NCBI RefSeq assembly: GCF_014207095.1
Contig: NZ_JACHBG010000021.1
Location: 30,110-94,109 of the forward strand
DNA from: Martinezella lusitana
GTDB taxonomy: Bacteria; Pseudomonadota; Alphaproteobacteria; Rhizobiales; Rhizobiaceae
Direction: 5' to 3'
Length of the DNA: 64,000 bases
Shown here: in pieces, positions 43,985 to 53,661 of the stretch
Position numbering within the stretch: the first letter of the stretch is position 1
How the letters are laid out: each line of letters begins with the position of its first letter
The notes under the pieces: generated by a model
Told to the model about the DNA's origin: nothing
Seen by the model: the letters and a program-made list of their open reading frames with translations, nothing else
The model's database searches: none
Program-made: the position numbers and the translations under genes

Positions 43985-44500
43985 TCATGCTGCGTGGCGC
44001 ATGATCATCTCCCTGACGATCACATCCGCCAGGCGGAACTGTGCGAGCAGCGTGTCAAGCACACCGGCCTCGTTTGCCAACCGGAGGCTTGCGGCGGTGT
44101 TTTGTTGCGTCGTCTGATCGAGCGAATTGATCGCCGCGTTGATTTCCTGAGGCGGTCGTCTGTTCCTTCAAGGCTTCCACGATGGCCGCGACGTTGGAGT
44201 TGATGTCGCGCCGACCTGGGTGACGATCTCTTCCAGCGCGGCTGCCGCTTCTTCCACGGAGACCGCTTGTTGCTCGGTGCGTCTTGAGAAGGACTCCGCA
44301 GAGTTCGCGCGAGCCGGCGGCAACGGCGCCGGCATTCTCGCCAACCGTGGTCAGCGTCTCCGAGAGCCTTTCGACGGTTGCGTTGAAGTCGTGGCGAAGC
44401 TGTTCCACTGAGGGCACGAAAGCGTGGTCGAGTGTCTTCGTCAGGTCCCCCTCGGACAGGCATCGAAGCGGCCGGCTGTGCTCGTCGGCACACCAAAAGC
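43985..44500 (-). pseudogene. methyl-accepting chemotaxis protein remnant
   Basis: Pieces of an MCP signalling domain are readable in different minus-strand frames. From 5' to 3' these are GDLTKTLDHAFVPSVEQLRH, ERLSETLTTVGENAGAVAAG, RTEQQAVSVEEAAAALEEIV, KEQTTASQEINAAINSLDQ, and the intact end ANEAGVLDTLLAQFRLADV...MRHAA-stop at 43985. At least two frameshifts and a deletion of the conserved hairpin tip (the ITNLLALNA region is missing) make it non-functional. It lies 3' to, and on the same strand as, cheW, suggesting an old mcp-cheW pair. The true 5' end is unclear. Confidence 0.85.
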
Positions 44501-44660
44501 TCGGCGCTCCGCACGGGAATGGGAATGGCCGGAATGTTGAGGGTGTATCTCGTTCCTCGCTTCACACGTTAATGATGCGAGAGCTCCATTATTTCGATTA
44601 TATTTTAGAATATTATAAGTTATAAACTAAATAAAATAAGATTGACTAAACTTAGGTGAT

Positions 44661-44695
44661 AAAAAAAGCCGCCACCCAAAAGGTAGCGGCTTTTT
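44661..44695 (-). terminator. intrinsic terminator of cheW
   Basis: AAAAAGCCGC and GCGGCTTTTT flank a short loop, just past the cheW stop at 44715 on the minus strand, with T-runs on both strands. A bidirectional intrinsic terminator. Confidence 0.8.
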
Positions 44696-44714
44696 CAAAC
44701 AACATTATAAGAGT

Positions 44715-45191
44715 TTAGGCGGCCAGTTCTTCTGCTTCGTTTTCCTTGAACATCTTGGCGAGGTTCAGGAAGCAGATCATGCCGTTTTCGGTGGCGATGA
44801 TACCTTCGCAATAGGCGCGATCGAAGGAGGCCGTTACTTCCGGAACCGGCTGAACCTGATCGGAAGCGATCGTCAGGATATCGGAAACGCGGTCGACCAG
44901 CATGCCGATGACCATGTTGTGGACTTCAGCAACGACGATGGCGCTGCGTTCGTTGGCGACCGTGCTCTGCATGCCGAGCTTGTAGGCGAGGTCGATGATC
45001 GGGATGACCGAGCCGCGCAGGTTCATGACGCCGATGACATCGGCAGGGGCATGCGGGATCGGCGTGGACGGTGCCCAGCCGCGGATTTCGCGGATCGTGG
45101 TGGTCTTGACGCAGAATTCCTGCTCATGAAGCCGGAAAGCAATGATCTCCAGAGTATCGCCGTTGAAGTTGGTGGAATTGATCGTGGCCAT
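44715..45191 (-). CDS. cheW: chemotaxis coupling protein CheW
   Basis: A 158-residue CheW adaptor that connects receptors to CheA. Typical blocks: IAFRLHEQEFCVKTTTIREI, PIPHAPADVIGVMNLRGSVIPIIDLAYKLG, and IGMLVDRVSDILTI. ATG 45191 (MATINSTNF) has GGAAG about seven bases before; the frame open to 45242 adds no family sequence. No CheA, CheY or intact receptor is nearby, only an MCP remnant, so it must work with receptors elsewhere. Followed by a strong terminator. Confidence 0.94.
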   Translation of the reverse strand: MATINSTNFNGDTLEIIAFRLHEQEFCVKTTTIREIRGWAPSTPIPHAPADVIGVMNLRGSVIPIIDLAYKLGMQSTVANERSAIVVAEVHNMVIGMLVDRVSDILTIASDQVQPVPEVTASFDRAYCEGIIATENGMICFLNLAKMFKENEAEELAA

Positions 45192-45300
45192 GAACGTTCT
45201 TCCCGTTGAACCGTAACGCCGAATCCGGCGCGTTAAGGCCACGATAGAACAAGAACGTTGCTCAAACCTAAATCCGCTTTCCGGGGTTTTCGAGCACGAG

Positions 45301-45335
45301 AAAAACGTGATCCCGAGCCGCAGGTCGGGATCACG
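45301..45335 (-). terminator. intrinsic terminator of the arginase gene
   Basis: CGTGATCCCGA pairs with TCGGGATCACG around an 8-base loop, followed on the minus strand by TTTTTC, 13 bp after the arginase stop. A textbook Rho-independent terminator. Confidence 0.85.
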
Positions 45336-45347
45336 AAGCCGTTGGTG

Positions 45348-46283
45348 TCAGGCGGCTCTTGTCGGCCGGTCGAAGATGCGGCGGCCGAAGAGGCTTGCTG
45401 CCATCTCCACGAGGACGCGGGCGCTCTTGCCGCGATCATCGAGGAAAGGATTGAGTTCGACGAGATCCAGCGACGACACGAGGTTACTGTCGGAGAGCAT
45501 CTCCATGATGAGATGGGCCTCGCGATAGGTCGCGCCGCCCGGCACAGTCGTTCCGACGCCCGGCGCGATGTCCGGATCGAGAAAATCGACATCGAAGCTG
45601 ACATGCAGCAGGCCGTTTGCGGCACTGACGGTATCGAGCACCTTGCGCATGATCGCGGCCACGCCTTGTTCGTCAAGCGAACGCATGTCGAAGACATTGA
45701 CGCCGTGCTCGCGGATTTCCTCGCGCTCGCGTGGATCGACGGAGCGGATGCCGACCTGGAAGACCTTGGTCGGATCGACCAAGGGCCGGCCAGCCGGCAG
45801 CACATTGGCGATCTCGGCCTCGCCGCAGAAGAAGGCAACAGGCATGCCGTGAATATTACCGGACGGTGATGTGGCCGGCGAATTGAAATCGGAATGTGCA
45901 TCCAGCCAAAGGACAAAAAGCGGACGGCCGACTTCCGCTGCGTGACGCGCCATGCCGGAAACGCTGCCCATGGATAGGCTGTGGTCACCCCCAAGGATCA
46001 GCGGAAAGCTGCCGGATGACGCGACATCATAGACCTTCTCCTCGAGCGAGCGGGTGAAGGCGCCAACGATTTTCAGATTGTGCGCCTTCGGATCCTCGGG
46101 CAGGTCTGCCGCGGGCACGGGGCGCAGGTCACCGCTGTCGGTAACGCGATGGCCAAGCTCGGTCAGCGTGCTCTCGATGCCGGCGATGCGCAGCGCCGTC
46201 GGTCCCATGCCGGCGCCGCGGCGACCCGAGCCTTCTTCAAGGGGAACGCCGATCAATGTGATGGTGGTGGATTGCGTATTCAT
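45348..46283 (-). CDS. rocF: arginase
   Basis: A 311-residue ureohydrolase of the arginase type that splits arginine to ornithine and urea. The binuclear Mn ligands are in LGGDHSLSMG, WLDAHSDFN and SFDVDFLDPD, and the arginase-type LDLVELNPFLDD is present. The second ATG (46283) is preferred because CGGAG lies eight bases upstream; the first ATG at 46289 is too close to it. It ends at a clear terminator. Upstream, 46284-46600 contains no recognised regulator, unlike many rhizobia where an Lrp-type gene is divergent. Confidence 0.95.
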   Translation of the reverse strand: MNTQSTTITLIGVPLEEGSGRRGAGMGPTALRIAGIESTLTELGHRVTDSGDLRPVPAADLPEDPKAHNLKIVGAFTRSLEEKVYDVASSGSFPLILGGDHSLSMGSVSGMARHAAEVGRPLFVLWLDAHSDFNSPATSPSGNIHGMPVAFFCGEAEIANVLPAGRPLVDPTKVFQVGIRSVDPREREEIREHGVNVFDMRSLDEQGVAAIMRKVLDTVSAANGLLHVSFDVDFLDPDIAPGVGTTVPGGATYREAHLIMEMLSDSNLVSSLDLVELNPFLDDRGKSARVLVEMAASLFGRRIFDRPTRAA

Positions 46284-46600
46284 CGGCATTGCTCCGAGGG
46301 TTAGATGCTATCTGTCCGGCCATTATCGATTTTCTGCATGACAGCAAAAAGATGGAAAATTGTCGAAAATTGCTGAGCTTTCGACAGATTGTTCAGTGCC
46401 ATTTGCCAGAATGGCAGGCGCAGAGGTCAAGGTGAGTGCAATTTGCCCAGTGCGCTTCGCAACTATGGCAACGGCCGCCGCCCTGCAATCCTTTCAGGCC
46501 GTAGTGAACCCAGGCTGCCAAAGCCAGCGCCGATCAATCGCTTCACAAAGTTCGAATCTGACCTCTTGCTGTAGTACGTCAGGCAACAAGGGTTCCGAAC
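46284..46600. other. gene-free gap between arginase and tamB
   Basis: About 317 bp without a believable gene. Short open frames are present on the + strand but lack family sequence and ribosome sites. The arginase promoter must lie here; the direct half-repeats around GTCGAAAATTGCTGAGCTTTCGAC (46348-46372, arms GTCGAAA and TTTCGAC) could be an operator of the arginase gene, with no known regulator assigned. Confidence 0.5.
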
Positions 46601-49600
46601 TCAATATTCGCGTTCGTAGACGACACCGGCTTCGCCCGCGCCGTCCGATCCCGCCGCACCGCGCAGTTTTACGCCGCGCCCGACATCCAGATTGATGATC
46701 GCCTTGGTGTTGTTGGAGGCGCCCTGCTGGATCTCGATATAGGTACGCTTGTTGATGTATTTGCCGGCGCCGACCTGTGCCTGACCGTTCGCATCGGTCG
46801 AAATATCCAGATCGTCGACACCCAGATGGCTGCGAAGTCCTTCGAACAGCGAGGTGGAGCGCCCGCCTGCGAGCTGGCTTGCGGCATCGGCCAGCTGTGC
46901 AATCTGCATGGCTGAGAGTTTAGACATGGACTGACCGAAGATCAGCTGTGCGAGAACCTCGTCCTGCGGTAAGGTCGGAGAGGAGGAAAAGCTGATCTGC
47001 GGATCGGTAGCGAGGCCACTTACGTTGACCGTGATGGTCGTGGAACCAGCCGTTGACGTCGCTTCCATATTGAGCGCGGGGGTCAGGTCGCCGCCGAACG
47101 TGATCTTGCTGCTATCGGTGAAATTCAGCCGGCGGCTCAGGATACTCAAGCGGCCGCGCCGCATGGTGAAGCCGCCGGATACGACTGGTTCCGCCGCTGT
47201 GCCGCGGACCGTGAGGCTGCCGCCGAGTTCGGCGTCGATGCCGCGGCCGCGCACGAAAATCTGCGAGGGAGCATCGAGCTGCAGGTCGATGCCGAGCGTC
47301 GTCGACTTGCTTCTTGGCCCTTCCGGCTGCTGGTCCTTGAACTGGGCTTTGACGGCGGCCGAGGCGTTCTTGTGCTTGATATTGATCTCGGAGAGCGATG
47401 CCGGGAGCTTCTCGGGCACGGTGATCGACGCCTTGTTGATACGCAGATTACCCGTCAGTACCGGCGCGGTCATGAGCGGACCCTTGACGGCGAGCGTGCC
47501 GTTGACGGTTGCCGCGACCAGCGTCCCGTCGACATAAGTGGCATCGTTGAACTTCACCTGGATGTCTGCCGGGAAGCCGCTGTCCGGGGCAATGCCGACC
47601 GTGCCGCTGCCTGAAATGCTGCCGCCGCTGGCCAGGTTGCCGCTCAAGCGGGAGATGACGGCCTGTTTTCCATCCAGCGTCACGGCTATGGCGAGACCGC
47701 TCAAGGTGAGGTTGCGGCGAACGTCGACGAGCTTGGCGCCGTCGGTGGAAATAGAGCCGGTGATGGCAGGCGATGCGGTTGTGCCGCCGACCTGCATGTC
47801 GATCCTTGCGGCACCCGTCATGACCAGGCCCTGCGCGGCAAGCTGGCCGGCAAGCGCATCGAACGGCAGATTGCCGGAAAACTTCAGCGCTATGGCTTTG
47901 CTGCCGGCGATGGCGACCGTGCCGCCGCCGTTAAGCGCCAGTCCGCTTTGTCCGGTGAGGTTGGTATTGATGGTGACGACATTGTCGGCGAACTTGCCAT
48001 CCGCCTTGATGCCCAGCGGCGCGAGGCCCGCCGATTTCGTCTGGCTGGTGGCCGCTCCGGACCAGTTGGTCTGGAACGTTACGATGGGTGACGTCGCCTT
48101 GCCGGTGACCGATGCGGTGCCCGAAATGACGCCTTCGGCGGCAAGCGTCGGCGCAAAGGCATTGGCAAGGCTTGCCGGGAGATTGACGATCTTGGCGTCG
48201 ATGTTCAGCGTCTGTCCGGCCGTGCCGTCGACAGTGACGGAGCCGCCGCCGGCCTGAAGCGTCAGTCCGTTCAGCGAGACGATACCATCCTTGATGATGA
48301 TCTTAGTGGGGGCTGCGAGCTTGACCGGGATCGTGCGCGGCGCGCCGGCGAAGGCGTCGAGGTTGACGGTCGTCTGGCCGCCAGCCGTCTCGACGCTGCC
48401 GCGCGTCGTCAGCGGTGCATTGTCATAGTTCGACTTCAGATCGAAGTTGGTGCGGCTGCCCTGCTGGGTGAAGGTCAATCCCAGGTCTGCGATGCGGTTG
48501 GCGCCGGAAGCGATAGCATCGGCGCGGATGCTGCCATTGGCCGAAAATGCCTTGAGATCATCGACTGTGAGCGCCACTGCCGGCTTATTGATGACCAGAT
48601 CGTCGCGACGGATGCCGCTGCCGCTGGCATCGATCTTCAGTCCAATCTTGCCATTCGCGCTCGAAATATCGAGCGAGCCCTTGAGGTCGCCCTCAGCCTT
48701 TTGCCCGGCAAGGGCGGCGAGGAGGCTGAGATCGGGAAGGTTGAACGTCATGGTCCCCGATGGTTCGAAGCTCGACGAAAGGTCCAGCTTGCCCTGCAGC
48801 TTGTTCGTACCGATTTCGGCTGCCAGGGACGGTATGCTCGTGCGGCCGTCCTTGGAGATGGCGTCTGCCGTGATACGGATCGGCTTGCCGTCGATTGCGC
48901 CGCTTGCCTGAATATTGGCCTGCGGAGCCTTGGGATCCGCCGTTCCCGTCACGCCGAGGTCGAGCGTGTCCAGCAGCCGTCCCGCCAGTTTTACGTTGAC
49001 GGCCTTGAGCTTGGCGTCGATGCCGAGTGCGCTCAGCGGCCCCTTGGCCTTGAGGGCGATGTCGGCTTGCCCCTGCGCATTCGGAACGAGCTTGGAAAGA
49101 TCGAGCAGCTTGCCCGATAGATCCGATGTCAGCGACTGGTCGTTGAGCGAGACATTGCCGCGAATCTCGGCAACATTGGATTTTATCGCCAGATTGGAGA
49201 TGCTGAGCTTGGTCGGCACGGTGCCGCCGACTTGGCCCTCCAGAGCAATCGTTCCCTCGAACTTGTTCGATACGCCATCCGGCAGCACGCCGGGCAGGGC
49301 GAACAGCTTAAAATTGCCCGTCAGCGCCTTCGATGACAGCGTGTACTTGCCGTTGAGCGTACCGCCGATGCTGGCGCTTTCCAGCGTCGTGTTGTTGAAG
49401 CCGATCGTGTCCGGCGAGAGCTGCAGAGGCGCGGTCAGGGCGATCGGCGCGCGGATCAGCCGGTTGAGATCGGCGCCGACGAAGGCCGTCTGTCCGACGA
49501 CGAGTTTCAGCTGCAACGGACCCGACATGGTTGTGAGATTGAAGGCGTCGCTCCTGGCGCTCAGATTTACCTGGCCGACCTGGCCCTGTGGCGTGCTGGC

Positions 49601-50785
49601 GCTCTCGATAGCTGCCTTGGCCTCGATTTTCACCGATTGCGCCGCGCCCGTCAGTGCGACGTCGACGCGCGAAATCAGGGCGCGAACCTCGCCGTCGTCC
49701 ATCGGCCAGCGAAAATCGACGGGGCCGGAGGTGCCGATGAGGTTGGCGTTGAGGCTGTTGTTGCCGGCGGGATCGAGCGTACCCGATGCGGCGACAACGA
49801 CGCTGCCAGTCGCAAGGTTGCCTGTCTGGATGTCGATCTTGCCCTTGCCGTCGAAGGTCGCTGAAAGATCGATATTCGTCTGGCCGGCAAAAAGCGGGCG
49901 CATGGTCGGAGGCAAAAGCGTGTCGACATTGCCGCCGCCCTTGACGTCGATGTGATGAAGACCATCGGCGGAAAGGCTGTGGTGGCCGTTGATGGCGACC
50001 GTCGGCTTGCCGTCGAGGGCTGCCTGCAGCTTGCCGGCCCAATTGGACAGCGGGCCTTCGCCCGAGACGTCGATGCTGACGGCGGGGCCACCCGGTAGAT
50101 GCAGGAGGTTCGCCAGCATGCCGTCCCGCGGTTCGGAAATCTGTGTCTTCAGCTTCAGCTGGTTTTCGGCTGGGGCAAATGCAATGTCGGCGCTCAGCTT
50201 GGCATTGGGCACGTCCTGCCTGGAGGCATTGAGCGTCAGACCCATGCTGCCGCTGTTTGCCTTCACGCTGCCGTCGGCGGCCAGAATGAAGTCCTGTCCG
50301 GCAACGGCCTGCCCGATGCGAAGATCGGGTAGGGCGATCCTGCCGATATCGATGGCGATGGGCAGGGAGAAACCGCCGCTGCTTGCCGTCTGCGTTTGCT
50401 GTGCCGGAGCGACCGTCGCGACTGGCAAGCGCTGGAAATCGATCACATCGGCGGCGACGCGATCGGCATGGAATGTGCCGGTCAACAGCGATAGCGGCGA
50501 CCAGTCGATCGCGAGATTCTGCACTTTGGCAAAAACGCCCTTCGTGTCGGCGACCGTGATTGAACCGACCTTCAGGTTACCGCTGAGCAGGCCTGATGGG
50601 GCCGCAATGGTGATGGTGTGGTCCGGCGTCGAGGCGAGCTTGGCCACCTGGTCGACGGCATAATTCGTAGCCGAAGGTACCATGCCGACGACGAGCACCG
50701 CTGCGATCACGAGCAAAAGGATCGCCACGACCGCATAGGCGATCCAGCGTACCAATCTCCCGAGGATTCGAATCAATATGCTCAT
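46601..50785 (-). CDS. tamB: translocation and assembly module subunit TamB
   Basis: A 1394-residue inner-membrane-anchored, periplasm-spanning beta-taco protein. One N-terminal membrane helix (about 11-36, LVRWIAYAVVAILLLVIAAVLVVG) precedes long stretches of amphipathic repeated beta-strands rich in G/S/N and the pattern of alternating hydrophobics. The C-terminal DUF490 domain contains PSQIFVRGRGIDAELGGSLTVRG and IDLDVGRGVKLRG-type blocks (here IINLDVGRGVKLRGAAGS). It pairs with TamA, whose gene ends 65 bp upstream on the same strand. The pair helps insert outer-membrane proteins and phospholipid transport. Confidence 0.95.
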   Translation of the reverse strand: MSILIRILGRLVRWIAYAVVAILLLVIAAVLVVGMVPSATNYAVDQVAKLASTPDHTITIAAPSGLLSGNLKVGSITVADTKGVFAKVQNLAIDWSPLSLLTGTFHADRVAADVIDFQRLPVATVAPAQQTQTASSGGFSLPIAIDIGRIALPDLRIGQAVAGQDFILAADGSVKANSGSMGLTLNASRQDVPNAKLSADIAFAPAENQLKLKTQISEPRDGMLANLLHLPGGPAVSIDVSGEGPLSNWAGKLQAALDGKPTVAINGHHSLSADGLHHIDVKGGGNVDTLLPPTMRPLFAGQTNIDLSATFDGKGKIDIQTGNLATGSVVVAASGTLDPAGNNSLNANLIGTSGPVDFRWPMDDGEVRALISRVDVALTGAAQSVKIEAKAAIESASTPQGQVGQVNLSARSDAFNLTTMSGPLQLKLVVGQTAFVGADLNRLIRAPIALTAPLQLSPDTIGFNNTTLESASIGGTLNGKYTLSSKALTGNFKLFALPGVLPDGVSNKFEGTIALEGQVGGTVPTKLSISNLAIKSNVAEIRGNVSLNDQSLTSDLSGKLLDLSKLVPNAQGQADIALKAKGPLSALGIDAKLKAVNVKLAGRLLDTLDLGVTGTADPKAPQANIQASGAIDGKPIRITADAISKDGRTSIPSLAAEIGTNKLQGKLDLSSSFEPSGTMTFNLPDLSLLAALAGQKAEGDLKGSLDISSANGKIGLKIDASGSGIRRDDLVINKPAVALTVDDLKAFSANGSIRADAIASGANRIADLGLTFTQQGSRTNFDLKSNYDNAPLTTRGSVETAGGQTTVNLDAFAGAPRTIPVKLAAPTKIIIKDGIVSLNGLTLQAGGGSVTVDGTAGQTLNIDAKIVNLPASLANAFAPTLAAEGVISGTASVTGKATSPIVTFQTNWSGAATSQTKSAGLAPLGIKADGKFADNVVTINTNLTGQSGLALNGGGTVAIAGSKAIALKFSGNLPFDALAGQLAAQGLVMTGAARIDMQVGGTTASPAITGSISTDGAKLVDVRRNLTLSGLAIAVTLDGKQAVISRLSGNLASGGSISGSGTVGIAPDSGFPADIQVKFNDATYVDGTLVAATVNGTLAVKGPLMTAPVLTGNLRINKASITVPEKLPASLSEINIKHKNASAAVKAQFKDQQPEGPRSKSTTLGIDLQLDAPSQIFVRGRGIDAELGGSLTVRGTAAEPVVSGGFTMRRGRLSILSRRLNFTDSSKITFGGDLTPALNMEATSTAGSTTITVNVSGLATDPQISFSSSPTLPQDEVLAQLIFGQSMSKLSAMQIAQLADAASQLAGGRSTSLFEGLRSHLGVDDLDISTDANGQAQVGAGKYINKRTYIEIQQGASNNTKAIINLDVGRGVKLRGAAGSDGAGEAGVVYEREY

Positions 50786-50850
50786 GAAGGCAACAATAGT
50801 CCCAATTTTGTAACCGCGTGCTGAAACGTCTGCGACAACTATGCGTTTCG

Positions 50851-52779
50851 TCAGAAGGCCTGGCCGATGCCGGCGTAGATACCATAGGCGGTGCCGTTGT
50901 TGTACTTGTTCAGCGGAACGGCGACATCAAGCCTGATCGGACCGAATGGCGTAGCGTAGCGCAGGCCGACGCCCGCGCCAATGCGCAGATCGGAAAAGTC
51001 CGGAAATGCGGTATCGGTGACGCTGCCCGCGTCGACGAAAGGCACGACGCCGATCGAATCGGTGATCTTTACGCGGGCTTCGAAGGATGCCGTCACATAG
51101 GAGCGGCCGCCGAGCGCATCGCCATTGGAGTTGTAGGGCGTGATCTCCTGATAGCCGTAGCCGCGCACCGAGCCGCCTCCGCCCGCATAGAAGCGCCGCG
51201 TTGCGGGGATATCCTCGATGCCGTTTGCGCCGAGCAGCGAGCCGGCGGCGAGCTTGCCGGCGAAGACGACGTTGTTGTTGGCGCCGATGCCCTTGTAGCC
51301 GGTGATCGAGCCTTCGAAGGAGCTGAATACCGAGCCGCCCATCGCTTCATAGCTCGGCTTGGCGCTGATCGAAGCGCGATAGCCCTCCGTCGGGTCCAGC
51401 TTGTTGTCGCGCGTGTCTCTGACATATTCGAGCGGGATCGCGACCGTCAGATACTTGTGCTTGCCGAAGGCGTTGGTCGTATCCGCTTCGTAGCTGACCT
51501 CGCCGCCGGCGGAGACGGTATCCTGATCGTTGATATCGTAGGCAAGACTGCCGCTCCCGGTCACGAGATTGGCGTCGTAGGCGTCCGGATGCAGCGTCTG
51601 CATCTTAAGCGATGCAGTAAAGGTCGCCGAGGGATAGAAGGTTGCCGGTCGGACATAGGTAAGGCCGGCCGAGTAATCGAGCTGGCCGAAGTCCGTGGTC
51701 TCGCCGATGCGGGAAACGGCCCCTTCGATGCGCAGGGAATCTGCGCGGCCGGTCAGGTTGCGATGTCCCCAGTAGCCCTGCAGACCGAAGCCATCGATGG
51801 TGGAATATTGTGCTCCGACGCCGAAGAAGCGCTGCTTGCCTTCGGATACCTCGATGGTCGTTGGGATGCTGCCATCCGGCGCCAGCTTGTCGGCTTCGCG
51901 GATGGTGACGCTGGAAAAGACGCCGAGCTTGCGGAGGCGATCCGAAGCCTTCTTCAATTCATCCGGCGAGTAGGGCTTGCCCTCGTTGATGCGGGCATAG
52001 CGCTTGATGAAATCCGGATCGACCGATTTCTGGCCGGTTACGCCGACATTGCCGAATGGAGCCACAGGGCCGCTCTCCACCTTCAGCGAGACGTCGACGG
52101 TGTTGCTGGCGTGGTCGGCGATGACATCGCGCTTGTCGAGCCTGGCGAGCGGATGCCCTTCCTTCTTGAAGTCGGCAACCATCTTGTCGCCGGCCTTCAG
52201 AATAGTCAGGGAGCCCGCGTCGCCGCCGCGCAGGAGGCCATAATTTGCCGGATCCAGTCTGGCGGCATCACCCAGCAGATGGATATTGCCGAGCTTGAAC
52301 AGCGGGCCGGGATCGACACTTATGGCAACGGCGACAGGTTTGGACCGGCCGAAGGTGGGCGTCGGCGGCAATGCATCAAGCGGCGTGCCGTTGATGGTGA
52401 TCGTCACGACCGCGCCATAGCGCGCTTTTTCATAGAGAGCGGCAATGAGCCGGTCGCGATCGTCGCGTGCCTTCACGACGACGCCGAGGTCGCCGGATAC
52501 GGCTTTGTCCTTGTTCGCGATCAGCATCGACGTGTCGCTGAGCGCGCTCTTCAGGTCCTTGTCGAGGTTGTCCGACTTGAAATCGACCGTGTAGTGGACG
52601 GGATCGGACACCTGATCTGCAGTGTTGTCGTCCTCACCCCAGAGCTTGATGCCGAAGAGCTTGAAAGCGAAGGCATTGCCGGCCCAAACCGGGCCGAGCG
52701 CAAGCGCTGCCGCAACCGCCACAACGGTTCCTGCCTGCCGATACGCAATACTCTTCTTCGGTTCAGTTCTTTTATGCAT
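50851..52779 (-). CDS. tamA: translocation and assembly module subunit TamA (Omp85 family)
   Basis: A 642-residue outer-membrane protein. A signal peptide (about 1-35, GTVVAVAAALALGPVWAGNAFA) is followed by POTRA domains (about 60-320) and a C-terminal Omp85 barrel (from about 340), with YAGGGGSVRGYGYQ (Omp85 motif, RGY) and RLDVAVPLNKYNN near the end. The C-terminal phenylalanine is typical of barrel proteins. It is encoded just before tamB and probably forms an operon with it. It is distinct from BamA because of three rather than five POTRA domains. Confidence 0.95.
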   Translation of the reverse strand: MHKRTEPKKSIAYRQAGTVVAVAAALALGPVWAGNAFAFKLFGIKLWGEDDNTADQVSDPVHYTVDFKSDNLDKDLKSALSDTSMLIANKDKAVSGDLGVVVKARDDRDRLIAALYEKARYGAVVTITINGTPLDALPPTPTFGRSKPVAVAISVDPGPLFKLGNIHLLGDAARLDPANYGLLRGGDAGSLTILKAGDKMVADFKKEGHPLARLDKRDVIADHASNTVDVSLKVESGPVAPFGNVGVTGQKSVDPDFIKRYARINEGKPYSPDELKKASDRLRKLGVFSSVTIREADKLAPDGSIPTTIEVSEGKQRFFGVGAQYSTIDGFGLQGYWGHRNLTGRADSLRIEGAVSRIGETTDFGQLDYSAGLTYVRPATFYPSATFTASLKMQTLHPDAYDANLVTGSGSLAYDINDQDTVSAGGEVSYEADTTNAFGKHKYLTVAIPLEYVRDTRDNKLDPTEGYRASISAKPSYEAMGGSVFSSFEGSITGYKGIGANNNVVFAGKLAAGSLLGANGIEDIPATRRFYAGGGGSVRGYGYQEITPYNSNGDALGGRSYVTASFEARVKITDSIGVVPFVDAGSVTDTAFPDFSDLRIGAGVGLRYATPFGPIRLDVAVPLNKYNNGTAYGIYAGIGQAF

Positions 52780-53008
52780 ACGCCGCTTTACGGTTACATG
52801 AGAACTTACTCAGCTCGACGTTTCCCCCAGGTTAACGCGCGGCCACCATAGAGGCAAAAGTCCCTCAGGTGTACCGTTTTGGAGTCAAAAACCTCGAAAA
52901 GATGACCTCAAAGGGCAGGAACACACGGTACCCGATGCAGTTTGCGCTTATTAGGAGCGCCGGAAAGGCTGCATGCAGGGCGTGTCACGGCCCGGTGTCT
53001 CGGCAGAA

Positions 53009-53038
53009 ATAAAAAGTCCCGGACTTGCGGTCCGGGAC
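53009..53038 (-). terminator. intrinsic terminator of the glycine-zipper lipoprotein gene
   Basis: GTCCCGGAC pairs with GTCCGGGAC around CGCAA on the minus strand, followed by TTTTTATTT, 28 bp after the stop of the lipoprotein gene. A strong Rho-independent terminator. Confidence 0.85.
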
Positions 53039-53065
53039 GTCGATACCTGCTGGATCGGGGATCGA

Positions 53066-53365
53066 TCAGTAGCCGCCGTAGCCACCACCATACCCGCCGC
53101 GATAGCCGCCACGCGGGCAATCGTCGATGTAGCGACGGCCATAGCGGTCACGGTAGTAGCACTGGCCAGGCTGTTCCTGCACGCTGCCGATGAGGGCGCC
53201 GGAGACGCCACCGATCGCTGCGCCAACCGCTGCGCCGCGTACGTTGCCGGTGACTGCGCCGCCGATGATCGCACCGGATGCCGCACCGATACCTGCGCCC
53301 TGTTCGGTCGGCGTGCAGCTTGCGATAGACAAGCCGACCAATGCGAGCATTAGAATCTTCTTCAT
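53066..53365 (-). CDS. glycine-zipper lipoprotein
   Basis: A 99-residue predicted lipoprotein. MKKILMLALVGLSIASCTPTEQ has the lipobox (IASC). A glycine-zipper region GIGAASGAIIGGAVTGNVRGAAVGAAIGGVSGALIG (shown in part: SGAIIGGAVTGNVRGAAVG) fills residues about 25-60. The C-terminal tail is GYRGGYGGGYGGY. The family (YMGG/YgdR-like) is small and outer-membrane associated, function unknown. It is monocistronic with its own terminator. Confidence 0.88.
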   Translation of the reverse strand: MKKILMLALVGLSIASCTPTEQGAGIGAASGAIIGGAVTGNVRGAAVGAAIGGVSGALIGSVQEQPGQCYYRDRYGRRYIDDCPRGGYRGGYGGGYGGY

Positions 53366-53661
53366 TTATTCTCTCCAACGTTAGTTACGCCGAACCCGGC
53401 AACGTCGTCCCCATTCTTCAGCTCCACCACGATGGGCTGTCTTTTCAGTCCTGCAACTACGAAAAAATATCGTGCAAAATATGATTGTCCATTGGGACTG
53501 AATAGTTTTTTTGCTTCTGGTTAAAGTTGGCCTCGTATTCGAACAATAAAACAATCGATGCGGCATAGAAAATCGGCCGCTGCGCTAAAGTAGAGGTTGA
53601 TTGGACTACAAAAAAGTCAAATGATGCCTTCTGCCTCTGGAGGAGAGGCGAGGAGGAAAAT

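Noticed and set aside
46360..46695. Short + strand frame upstream of arginase as a possible divergent Lrp-type regulator
   Set aside because: The translation has no Lrp/AsnC helix-turn-helix or ligand domain, and its 3' part overlaps tamB.
50818..52851. 677-codon plus-strand open frame over tamA
   Set aside because: Antisense to tamA, whose signal peptide, POTRA and barrel features are clear.
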